Below the pieces are notes generated by a model, which worked only from the letters and a program-made list of their open reading frames with translations, was not told the DNA's origin and searched no databases. 42,875 bases of DNA from [Clostridium] aminophilum DSM 10710. GTDB lineage: Bacteria > Bacillota > Clostridia > Lachnospirales > Lachnospiraceae. A program made the translations under genes and the position numbers. The stretch covers positions 1-42,875 of the forward strand of contig NZ_JONJ01000018.1 of the NCBI RefSeq assembly GCF_000711825.1, given 5' to 3'. Position 1 is the stretch's first letter. Each line of letters opens with the position of its first letter. Of this stretch, positions 13,739 to 21,226 are shown piece by piece.

Positions 13739-15385
13739 TTATGAATTGAATTTTTTCGTATCGAGAAGTCCTTCTCGCTTGGCAACGATCGTGGATACCA
13801 CTGCGTCTCCGGTTACGTTAGTGCAGGTCTGCATCATTCCAACCAGCGGGTATAATCCCATGATAAGGCTTATTGCCTCTGCCGGAACACCGATCTGCGG
13901 AATCAAAAGCGCGATGCAGACCAGATTTCCGCCCGGAACACCGGGGCTTCCGACAGAAAGTACCATGATCGAAATAAACAGAGACAGCAGTACGCTCGGA
14001 GTGACCGGTATCTGGAAGATCTTTGCGCAGAATAAAGCGGATATCAAAAGTGAAATGCAGCTTCCATCCATATTGATCGTTGCTCCCAGTGGCAGGGAAA
14101 ACGAATAAATCTTCGGCGAAATTCCCATTTTATCGCATCGCTCGATGGAAGTGGGGAGCGCCGCATTACTCGATGCACAGGTAAATGCGGAAACCATTGC
14201 GGGAAAATATTTTTTGAGGAATTTGTGCGGAGCCAGACCGGCAAACACTGCCAACAGGATGATATACACTCCGATCATCAAAATGTCTCCGAAGTAAACA
14301 ACCGGTGTCCATACGAATACATTTAAGAGAGTTCCAAAGTCCATTGCGATCATCATTTTTGCCATAGAGCAGAAGACAACGATGGGAATTAATTTTACTA
14401 TCACAGATGTAATTTTGGAAAAAACAGCATTAAAAATTCCCAGCATTCTTTTGAATTCCGGCATTTTTCCTGCCAGAGAGGCCGCAGCTACGCCGAATAT
14501 CACAGCCAAAAATATCAGCTGAAGCATATCGGACTTCTGAAATGGTGTAATGATATCACTTGGTATGATGCCTACAAGCGTGTCCTTGATGGAAATTGTT
14601 ACGCTTTCCGCTTTCTGCAGTGTCGACTCTGCGGTCTCTTCGGAAACCGCCATTGCCAGATCAGTATTTCCGATTGGAAAAAGCTGATATGTGAAATATC
14701 CAACAAAGATCGCGATGACAGAGGTCATGAGATAAAAGATAACCATCTCGAACGCAATCCTCCCAAGTGCTTTCAGATCCGTGAAGTCAGCAATGCTGTA
14801 AGCCACAGAGAAAAAGACAAGCGGAGCCACGATCATTTTCAGGAAATTGATGAACATGGTATATATCGGTGTAATGATGATCGTGCTGATGTTTTTTCCG
14901 ACTGCCGCAGGAAATAACTTATGGATCAGAAATCCCGTCAGAATACCAAGTACCAGCGCAGCAATCGTATAGACCAGACTGGAGTACGGAGATTTTTTTA
15001 CAGGAAACGTGACGGTGGTCTTTCCCCTGCTATTACGTATGGAAAGGGTGTCTGCAAATAACTTATCGTAAAGTTTTCTGATAACATCGCCTGCGTCTTC
15101 ATCAAATTCATCAATCCTGAGATTCTCATAGATATCAGAAACCGCAAAAACTTCGCAGGCTGACTTTATCTGAATTGCCAGATTCCCAAAATGCCCCTTG
15201 ATTTCTATCACAATATCACTTTCCGCAGGAGCTGATTCCAAAATCTTGGCCAGTACCTCCTCAGAAGTCAAAAGGGTCTGAGCAATCTTTCGCTTGCTAA
15301 TATCCCTTGCTTTCAGCGATTCCTGAATAAAGTTTACTCCGTTTGCAATTGCATCACGATCTGCTTTTAATACCTTCTTGTTCAT
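13739..15385 (-). CDS. Divergent DAACS symporter with extra N-terminal domain
   Basis: A 548-aa protein, about 130 residues longer than typical DAACS (GltP/GltPh/DctA) cation symporters. Residues 1-~135 are soluble; the segment EEVLAKILES recalls an N-box-like helix of HATPase folds (tentative). The transporter part has the hallmarks: ASSNAALPTS (hairpin 1), GATINMDG (TM7), PGVPGG (hairpin 2) and NVTGD (TM8). By motif alignment with GltPh, N523 and D527 match N401 and D405. The amino-group ligand D394 is replaced by G516 and the carboxylate-binding R397 by Q519, so ordinary Glu/Asp transport is doubtful. GGGAGA precedes the ATG. It follows pgsBCW on the same strand but has its own candidate promoter. 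Role in uptake of polymer breakdown products is inference. Confidence 0.85.
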   Translation of the reverse strand: MNKKVLKADRDAIANGVNFIQESLKARDISKRKIAQTLLTSEEVLAKILESAPAESDIVIEIKGHFGNLAIQIKSACEVFAVSDIYENLRIDEFDEDAGDVIRKLYDKLFADTLSIRNSRGKTTVTFPVKKSPYSSLVYTIAALVLGILTGFLIHKLFPAAVGKNISTIIITPIYTMFINFLKMIVAPLVFFSVAYSIADFTDLKALGRIAFEMVIFYLMTSVIAIFVGYFTYQLFPIGNTDLAMAVSEETAESTLQKAESVTISIKDTLVGIIPSDIITPFQKSDMLQLIFLAVIFGVAAASLAGKMPEFKRMLGIFNAVFSKITSVIVKLIPIVVFCSMAKMMIAMDFGTLLNVFVWTPVVYFGDILMIGVYIILLAVFAGLAPHKFLKKYFPAMVSAFTCASSNAALPTSIERCDKMGISPKIYSFSLPLGATINMDGSCISLLISALFCAKIFQIPVTPSVLLSLFISIMVLSVGSPGVPGGNLVCIALLIPQIGVPAEAISLIMGLYPLVGMMQTCTNVTGDAVVSTIVAKREGLLDTKKFNS

Positions 15386-15478
15386 ACGGATCTCCCTATG
15401 AAAAATGTTGTAAGGGTCAAAAGTTCAGTGTTGTTATTCATAAACTCCGGCATGTGATTACTCAGAACACCGAAATCA

Positions 15479-15506
15479 TTTGTACTGTTAAGAATCTGCC
15501 GGTCAA
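15479..15506 (-). promoter_or_regulatory. Candidate DAACS promoter
   Basis: On the minus strand, -35 TTGACC (15501-15506), a 16-bp spacer and -10 TACAAA (15479-15484), about 95 bases upstream of the start. ATGGTC/GACCAT half-sites lie just upstream of the -35 and might be an operator. Confidence 0.45.
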
Positions 15507-15620
15507 TTTATGGTCGCGTGCGGTATATTGTGACCATCTATTCTACTACTTCGCCATTTTCTTAAAAAACATAAATTTTCCATAATTGATTATGAAGAGA
15601 AGATTTAAAGATAACGTATA

Positions 15621-16724
15621 TTACAGCGGTATGTGCCGCCTCGGAAAGATCCGAAAACATAGAAACGACAGAATGACAAATCCCGCACCGAGCAAACCGG
15701 CAATTTTCCGGTCATAGCGCAGTTCCGAGTAGACATCTCCTTCGCCGACCGCCGGAAGCGGGACCGGATCGTAGGGGAGACCGTTGGCCGGCATCAGCGT
15801 CTTCATATTCAGAAGATGAATGACCGGGGTTCCACGGCGGAAGAAATACGGGATCAGGCCCTGCGGTTCGGAGGAGGACCGGTCTTCTGTCACGATGCCG
15901 TCGGCCGCCGTCAGTTTTTCCTCCGCGCCGGCGAAGGACAGGAGATTTCCTCCGACATTGATGAAGCACACCGGTTTTTCCGGCACGGCCGCGTAGATTT
16001 CCTTCCGGATCTCCAGATTTGCGGACAGATCCGGTTCGTGGATATAGGAAAGTCCATGGGAACGCGCACGTCGGACGATCTCTTCCGTCACTTGCTCCGG
16101 CATACCGGTTCCGACATCACCTGCCCCGCCCAGTGAGAACCATTCTGCATGATTCCGGATCAATCCCTTCCCGAGAAGCTCCTGTTCCATATCGAGGTAG
16201 GTCAGATCCGGAAGATTGGCTCCATAGGTGGAGGCACCGACGGAATTGATGATAATGCCGTGGGCTCCGATGCTGTCCAGTGCACAGACTGTTGCGAGGT
16301 CCAGCGTCGGAAAAGAGCTGGAGAAATTGCAGGCGACGTAGTCCCCTTCCTTCACGCCGCACCGGATCAGAAGATCTGTGACCATGGCGGCACTGTTGGG
16401 ATTGGCGGCAGAGCGTTTGGCTTCCAGAATGCCGTGCGTGGTCGTGATATCGGTCAAAAGATCGCCGATCATTCCGGTTTCGTTCGGATCATCGAGTTTG
16501 TCGATGGGATGTCCCAGCGAAAGCCGGAGATCCTTTATTGCACCGAACGCAGTATTCAGCTGTTCGGAGGCCTGAAGCATGATATCCGCATACGGCTTGG
16601 GAGCGCGGTATCGCGTGGCCTGAAGGAGGCCGCAGCTTCCGCCCAGATACACGGTCAGAAGACTGAGAAGAATCAGGCGTTTCCTGGAATCGGAGAGCGC
16701 CGAAAAACGGGATGACAGGAACAA
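15621..16724 (-). CDS. pgsW: PGA system protein PgsW-like
   Basis: A 367-aa protein anchored by an N-terminal membrane helix (~15-35) and a C-terminal helix (~340-360), with a soluble central domain, presumably extracellular. Its content and position after PgsB and PgsC match the family named poly-gamma-glutamate system protein, known only from such cassettes; molecular function is undefined. Notable segments are GDYVACNFSSSFPTLD, GAHGIIINSVGAS and CFINVGGN. The start is TTG at 16724, supported by AGAGGTG a few bases upstream; no in-frame ATG is better placed. It lies 51 bases after pgsC. It may replace PgsA/CapA, which is absent here, but this is inference from gene content. Confidence 0.75.
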   Translation of the reverse strand: MFLSSRFSALSDSRKRLILLSLLTVYLGGSCGLLQATRYRAPKPYADIMLQASEQLNTAFGAIKDLRLSLGHPIDKLDDPNETGMIGDLLTDITTTHGILEAKRSAANPNSAAMVTDLLIRCGVKEGDYVACNFSSSFPTLDLATVCALDSIGAHGIIINSVGASTYGANLPDLTYLDMEQELLGKGLIRNHAEWFSLGGAGDVGTGMPEQVTEEIVRRARSHGLSYIHEPDLSANLEIRKEIYAAVPEKPVCFINVGGNLLSFAGAEEKLTAADGIVTEDRSSSEPQGLIPYFFRRGTPVIHLLNMKTLMPANGLPYDPVPLPAVGEGDVYSELRYDRKIAGLLGAGFVILSFLCFRIFPRRHIPL

Positions 16725-16775
16725 GGGACACCTCTTTTCGGATGATAGGAAACAGGGTTTCGTCGGAGATATTCT

Positions 16776-17183
16776 CTACCGCAGAAGAAGGATCACAAAA
16801 TAGGTGGCAAGGGTTACCACCGCCAGTGAAAGGAGTGTCGGCAGGATGTGCTGCCGCTCCATCTCACGGCCGAGAATTCCCGGGATCAGGCTACCGATGG
16901 AGAGTGCCGTGCCGCCGATCAGCGCCGACATCAGCACCTTCAGCAGGACGCCAGAGATCAGGAAAACGGCGTACCGTCTTCTGCCGTAGAGGATCATGTA
17001 CCGGGACAGAAAACTTACGATCAGCATTGTCACAAGGGCGGCGGCCACCGTTGTGAGAATCCGCACGGGGCTTGTGAGATAGAGCGCAAAATATGCCGGG
17101 ACGATGACGCCGCCCGGAGACAGATCGGTAAATTCGGTAAAGATCAGGGCGAAAATGATGCCGATCAGGAGTGTTTCGTTCAT
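16776..17183 (-). CDS. pgsC: PgsC/CapC membrane protein of PGA synthesis
   Basis: A 135-aa protein, almost entirely hydrophobic with about four membrane helices, close to the usual ~150 residues of PgsC/CapC. It begins with the family-typical pattern of an acidic N-terminus and a FTDLSPGGVIVPAYFALYL segment. PgsC forms the membrane-embedded synthesis and export complex with the PgsB ligase. AAGGAA precedes the ATG. It lies 76 bases after pgsB in the same operon. Confidence 0.88.
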   Translation of the reverse strand: MNETLLIGIIFALIFTEFTDLSPGGVIVPAYFALYLTSPVRILTTVAAALVTMLIVSFLSRYMILYGRRRYAVFLISGVLLKVLMSALIGGTALSIGSLIPGILGREMERQHILPTLLSLAVVTLATYFVILLLR

Positions 17184-17259
17184 GTGGTTCCTTCTTTCAT
17201 AGAATGTTCGCCGTTAAAAAATGCGGGCTTTGTTTTGAAACCGGATTGTTGATTTGTAA

Positions 17260-18573
17260 TCAGGTCCGGCCGGATTCCAGCGTCTCGATCAGATGATAGG
17301 CGGGACCTTTGATGTTTCCGATACCGGTGATCAGGATGCGGGGAATGCATTCGGATCTGGCGGCGGGAACCATTTTGTCTGCCGGAGAGCATGCATTGGC
17401 GTCCGGGTGGCGACAGTCATCGGAAACTGCCGAAGGAGCAGCGGCGCGCTCAGAATCCGTGGCCGGATCCGCAGTGCGGATCATATTCCGGAGCACCTCC
17501 GGCGTCAGCTCTTTCTCCCCGAGAATCCGGATATTTTCCGCGCCAGCCTCCCGGAAGAGCCGGGCCGCAAGTGCACCTCCTTTTCCGGAGATGAACCAGC
17601 GGGCGTCGCGGTGGAGCAGCACGAAGTGCTTCGCAAACAGGATGGCGCGGTCCGGACGGTCCGGGCGGTGGTTGTAGAGGAAGATAACCTCGGCCGGCGC
17701 CCGGAGTTCGCCGGCAGGACTGTTTTTTTCCACCTCTCGGAGTTCGTCGGCAGGACTGCCTTTTGCTGCCCCCCGGAGCTCGTCGGCCAGATTGCTTTCC
17801 GTCGATTGGGGATCGTTGGCGGAGAACAGATTGAGAAAAGCGAGCTGTCTTCCGGATACTTCTCCGAGCCGGTAGACTCTTCGGATTCCGAAATCCTGCT
17901 TTGTGCGGGAGAGTCCGTCCCATGCATCGGATTCCGGAATTCCGAGAGTGCGGGCAACGGCCAGCGCAATGCCCTCATTTTCGGCGGCGGTATCGGTGGA
18001 TGGGCAGGTGATGAGCCTTGTTCCCCGTTGGCGGCATTTTTCGCCCCAGTATTCTTCGGCATGCGGGTCGGCGGAGATCAGGATGCCGTGATCCGGAATG
18101 ACAGCGCTCAGCGATTCGGCAATCTCCGGGAGTGTATCCCCCATCTCGAAGGTGTGATCGTACCGGACATTGGTGATGACGCTGATTTTGGACTGCAGGA
18201 TCCGATCCTGGGCGATCTTCTGCAGATCGGGGCGGACGGCCATGCACTCAAGAATAAGGATCTCGGCGCCTTCCCGACGGGCTTTCCGTATGGTGCGGAT
18301 CTGTTCATGGATGTTGGCGGGACCGAATCGTCTCACGGGATGTTCCGTTCCGTCGACTCCGATGTAGGCCGCGTCGGTCCCGGTGGTCTTGGTGAAGGTC
18401 CTGTAATGTGTCCGGAGAGCGGCGTCGATTGCACGGCAGGTGGATGTCTTGCCGCGGATCCCGTTGACGTGGATGACATAACGAAACGAGGAAAGCGCCC
18501 GCCGGTTGAATTCATTTTCCAAAAGAAGACCGATGAGATAGGCCGCGGTCAAAAGCAGAAGCAGAATGAGCAT
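17260..18573 (-). CDS. pgsB: PGA synthase ligase PgsB/CapB
   Basis: A 437-aa membrane-anchored amide ligase of the Mur-ligase-like class that polymerises glutamate through gamma-carboxyl groups using ATP. An N-terminal helix (~1-17) is followed by the P-loop NGIRGKTST (37-45), a FTKTTGTDA segment, ECMAVRPDLQ (109-118) and TNVRYDHTFEMGDT (134-147). The C-terminus has LITGIGNIKGPAYHLIE. Length exceeds the ~390 residues of Bacillus PgsB because of two inserts. One (~258-296) is three imperfect 12-residue repeats of the form PADELR plus linker. The other (~366-408) is Ala/Asp-rich. AGGAGG lies 11 bases before the ATG, a rather long gap. It is the first gene of the pgsBCW operon, divergent from the DUF6305-like lipoprotein gene. 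Confidence 0.9.
   Translation of the reverse strand: MLILLLLLTAAYLIGLLLENEFNRRALSSFRYVIHVNGIRGKTSTCRAIDAALRTHYRTFTKTTGTDAAYIGVDGTEHPVRRFGPANIHEQIRTIRKARREGAEILILECMAVRPDLQKIAQDRILQSKISVITNVRYDHTFEMGDTLPEIAESLSAVIPDHGILISADPHAEEYWGEKCRQRGTRLITCPSTDTAAENEGIALAVARTLGIPESDAWDGLSRTKQDFGIRRVYRLGEVSGRQLAFLNLFSANDPQSTESNLADELRGAAKGSPADELREVEKNSPAGELRAPAEVIFLYNHRPDRPDRAILFAKHFVLLHRDARWFISGKGGALAARLFREAGAENIRILGEKELTPEVLRNMIRTADPATDSERAAAPSAVSDDCRHPDANACSPADKMVPAARSECIPRILITGIGNIKGPAYHLIETLESGRT
17686..17793 (-). repeat. Three 36-nt tandem repeats inside pgsB
   Basis: Encodes residues ~261-296: three imperfect units centred on LADELR, PADELR and PAGELR. The DNA repeats GGAGTTCG-type blocks followed by GGCAGGACTG. 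This is a likely site of slippage or length variation. Confidence 0.7.
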
Positions 18574-18606
18574 TCGGATGTGGTCCTCCTAAAAAATGTT
18601 GCAATC

Positions 18607-18635
18607 AATACAATGTATATAGAAGTTTATCGCAA
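18607..18635 (-). promoter_or_regulatory. Candidate pgsB promoter
   Basis: On the minus strand, -35 TTGCGA (18630-18635), a 17-bp spacer and -10 TGTATT (18607-18612). It is divergent from, and within about 40 bp of, the tandem ATGAGA element, so one regulator could act on both sides. Confidence 0.4.
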
Positions 18636-18672
18636 ATCACAGAGAAATACGAGTTTTTCCGACGAACAATCC

Positions 18673-18721
18673 ATGAGAAAAATGAGAGAAAATAGACATT
18701 TGAAGTTGAATTCTGTAATCT
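18673..18721 (+). promoter_or_regulatory. Module 2 promoter with tandem ATGAGA element
   Basis: The 26 bases at 18673-18698 are identical to 10387-10412. They hold two ATGAGA repeats and the -35 TAGACA (18693-18698). A 17-bp spacer ending GAATTCTG and -10 TAATCT (18716-18721) follow. Matching bases continue through GAATTCTGTAAT, while the surrounding leaders differ, which argues for a conserved functional site. Confidence 0.7.
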
Positions 18722-18811
18722 TAAAGACATCAGGATGAAAACTGTGAAAATGTCGCAGAGAATTCCGATTCTTAATGAGGTACTGAAAACCAGCAGAAAG
18801 GGAGAAAAAAC

Positions 18812-19522
18812 ATGAAAAAGAGAAATCTTGTACTTGCACTTGCAATGGCAGCAGCAATGACATCCGCAGCAGCATGCGGCGGAAGTTCCGCACCGGCGGC
18901 AGCAACGACAGCAGCGGCTGCAGCGACCACAGCGGCTGCAGCAGAGAGCAAAGCCGAGGAGACAAAGGCAGCAGATACAAAGACTGCGGAGACCAAGGCA
19001 GCGGACGCGGCAAAGAGCGATGCGAAGGCAGAGGCATCTCTGGAAACTCCGGCTGTTCTGACCAGCATCGGTCAGTCCGCAGACGTTGACATTGTAAAGA
19101 CACTCTGCACAAAGGCAGGACTTACCATCGAGACCAACGGAACCCTGAAGGCTGACGATCTTCCGGCAGACTGCAAGACGCTGATCCTTGCGGTGGGCGG
19201 ATCCTCCAAGGGTCTGGGTGCTGCAGGAATTGATGCGGACGGCGAGCTTGCCCGCACAAAGGCACTTCTTGAGAAGGCAAAGAGCCAGGGCACCAAGGTT
19301 CTTGCAATGCACACCGGCGGCTCCGCAAGACGCGGCACCCTGTCCGACAGCTTCATCAAGCCGGCATTCGAGGCTGCTGATGTGGCAATCGTTGTTTCCG
19401 AGGGCGATTCCGACGGACTGATGAAGGGAATCATCGACGGAAAAGGCGCTCAGGGCGTATATGTCGATAAGATCACCGATGTGCTGACCACACTTCAGGG
19501 CCTGTTCGGCGTTTCCAAGTAA
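18812..19522 (+). CDS. DUF6305-like lipoprotein
   Basis: A 236-aa lipoprotein. A signal peptide ends in SAAAC (Cys22). Residues ~23-76 are a low-complexity Ala/Thr/Glu/Lys linker like those of the two GGTs. The C-terminal domain (~80-236) starts TPAVLTSIGQSADV and has alternating hydrophobic strands with glycine loops (LILAVGGSSKGLG, VLAMHTGGSARRG, VAIVVSEGDSDG), suggesting an alpha/beta Rossmann-type fold. I recall this domain as DUF6305, seen with PGA gene sets, but cannot confirm without a search. It is first in the second module, with AAGGGAGAA upstream of the start. It could be the extracytoplasmic binding partner of the permease that follows. Confidence 0.75.
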   Translation: MKKRNLVLALAMAAAMTSAAACGGSSAPAAATTAAAAATTAAAAESKAEETKAADTKTAETKAADAAKSDAKAEASLETPAVLTSIGQSADVDIVKTLCTKAGLTIETNGTLKADDLPADCKTLILAVGGSSKGLGAAGIDADGELARTKALLEKAKSQGTKVLAMHTGGSARRGTLSDSFIKPAFEAADVAIVVSEGDSDGLMKGIIDGKGAQGVYVDKITDVLTTLQGLFGVSK

Positions 19523-19561
19523 CAGGGAAATCCTGACAGGAAAATCATGCAATAAAGAAAA

Positions 19562-19731
19562 ACCGGTTCTGCGGCTTTCTTCCGGAAAGCCGCCCGGTAA
19601 CGGTAACTTTTGGGGATATTTAGTTTCACATATATTTTTCTAATTTTTTCTTTTTCCAGAATATAAAAAGCTTTTTATACAATAACAACTTCATAACACA
19701 CCCGGAATGCCTTTAGGGGAGACATTCCGGG
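19562..19731 (+). promoter_or_regulatory. Structured spacer before the permease gene
   Basis: Three signals. A two-part hairpin has ACCGG/CCGGT outside GCGGCTTTC/GAAAGCCGC (19562-19598) with no T-run. A perfect 18-bp palindrome TATAAAAAGCTTTTTATA lies at 19662-19679. A 9-bp hairpin CCCGGAATG/CATTCCGGG is at 19701-19731. The palindrome could be an operator or promoter core. The flanking hairpins could tune expression of the transport genes relative to the lipoprotein. Confidence 0.5.
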
Positions 19732-19755
19732 TCTCACCTGAAAAAGGAGATACCT

Positions 19756-21042
19756 ATGACTGGCTATCTGATTACATTCCTTATCATGCTCGGTGTCTTC
19801 ATGATCGGATGTTTCGCCTTTAAACTTCCGGTTGGTGTATCCATGCTTCTCGCAGCAGTTCTGGGTGCACTCGAAGGCGGACTCGGCATCGACGGTATCC
19901 GTATGATGGTCGAGGGCGAATTTGGTTATGTTGACACGATTCTCACCATCGGAACCGCGATGATCTTCATGAAAGTATTCGAGGATTCCGGTGCGCTGGA
20001 TGCGCTGAGTTCTCTGATTATCGAGAAATTCCACAAGGTTCCGGCCGTTCTTCTGATCCTGATCATGCTCATCATCATGTTCCCGGGTATGATTACCGGA
20101 TCTTCCACCGCAGCGGTTCTCTCCGCGGGATCCATTATGGCGCCGGTACTGACGCTGATGGGAATTGACGCGGTTACGGCAGGTTCGATTATCGCCGTCG
20201 GCGCTCTTCTCGGCATGATCGCTCCGCCGGTCAATACCGCAGCGCTGATCATCTGCGCCGGCATTGACGTTCCGTATGTCGGTTTTGAAGGCCCGCTGGC
20301 ACTTCTGACATTCCCGCTTGCTGTCCTCTTTGTACTGATGCTCGGATGGAAGCAGGCAAAAAACATTGACTATGAAAAACTGAAACCGGCTCTGGTAAAG
20401 CAGGACGAGGTCAGAAAACAGTATGGATTCCGCATTTACGTTCCGCTGTTTGTACTGGTGATCCTGATGATCCTCTTTAAGGTGGTCAAGATCGGAGAGG
20501 ATATCGGCATGCCGCTGATGTTCCTTCTGTCTGCCATCTCCGGACTCTTTACCGGTAAGAAGATCAACGTTCTGGAGAGCGTTCCGGCGGCAATCCGTAC
20601 TGCAGCTCCGGTTATGGGTATCCTGATGGGCGTAGGAATGTTCATCGAGGTGATGACCGCAACCGGTGTCCGCGGCCTCATTGTTACCAGCTGCCTCAGA
20701 ATTCCGTCCTCTCTCTGGCTTCTCGCATGCTGCATCAGCATTCCGCTGTTCGGCGCGGTTTCTTCTTACGGCGCATGCTCGGTTCTCGGCGTGCCGTTCG
20801 CGTACATTTACGCTTCGCTCCTTGGCGGAAATGCCGTCGTTGTACTGGCTGCAATCTCTCTGATCGCATCCGTCGGCGATATGATGCCGCCGACCGCTCT
20901 GGCCGGACTCTTTGCCGCACAGGTTGTCGGAGTAAAGGATTACACGAAGATTCTGAAGAAATGTATCATTCCGATCGTGATTCTTCTGGTATATGCAGCA
21001 TTTGTCCTGGCGAACTCCAAGATGATCGCTGGCCTGTTCTGA
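19756..21042 (+). CDS. Ion-transporter-superfamily permease (TRAP DctM-like)
   Basis: A 428-aa polytopic protein with about 11-12 membrane segments. The two halves each carry a re-entrant-type motif: GMIAPPVNTAA (~155-166) and SVGDMMPPTALAGLF (~373-387). This arrangement is typical of the IT superfamily, including TRAP large subunits (DctM) and related carboxylate permeases. No canonical TRAP small subunit (DctQ) or DctP binding protein is recognisable. However, a 51-aa two-helix protein follows and a surface lipoprotein precedes, which may fill those roles. AAAGGAG precedes the ATG. Context suggests import of glutamate, gamma-glutamyl oligomers or another carboxylate released by the GGT and M14 enzymes. 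Substrate is not determined by sequence. Confidence 0.78.
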   Translation: MTGYLITFLIMLGVFMIGCFAFKLPVGVSMLLAAVLGALEGGLGIDGIRMMVEGEFGYVDTILTIGTAMIFMKVFEDSGALDALSSLIIEKFHKVPAVLLILIMLIIMFPGMITGSSTAAVLSAGSIMAPVLTLMGIDAVTAGSIIAVGALLGMIAPPVNTAALIICAGIDVPYVGFEGPLALLTFPLAVLFVLMLGWKQAKNIDYEKLKPALVKQDEVRKQYGFRIYVPLFVLVILMILFKVVKIGEDIGMPLMFLLSAISGLFTGKKINVLESVPAAIRTAAPVMGILMGVGMFIEVMTATGVRGLIVTSCLRIPSSLWLLACCISIPLFGAVSSYGACSVLGVPFAYIYASLLGGNAVVVLAAISLIASVGDMMPPTALAGLFAAQVVGVKDYTKILKKCIIPIVILLVYAAFVLANSKMIAGLF

Positions 21043-21058
21043 AGAAAGGAGTGCAACC

Positions 21059-21214
21059 ATGTCAGTTATCACAATTATTTATCTGGCGATCGCAGCGCTC
21101 GTCTTTGTGAGCACGCTGTATAACATGATCTTCAAGGAGGAGAGAATTGTCGATCAGATCAATGCCGCGATGATTCTCATTCCGCTTGTGTTAAGAATCT
21201 TTCTGATCAAATAA
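21059..21214 (+). CDS. 51-aa two-helix membrane peptide
   Basis: A short frame with a good AAAGGAG site eight bases before its ATG, 16 bases after the permease stop and 12 bases before the next gene. Two hydrophobic segments (~3-24 and ~35-50) flank a charged turn, FKEERIVDQ. Tight packing within the operon and a clean ribosome site support a real gene. It may be a minimal small subunit of the permease, in place of DctQ, or a stabilising peptide. I recognise no named family. Confidence 0.7.
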   Translation: MSVITIIYLAIAALVFVSTLYNMIFKEERIVDQINAAMILIPLVLRIFLIK

Positions 21215-21226
21215 GGAGGGCAGACC

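Noticed and set aside
19675-21072. 465-codon minus-strand frame opposite the permease
   Set aside because: Its product is very rich in His, Asp, Arg and Asn with no family features; the plus strand encodes a good membrane protein with a ribosome site.
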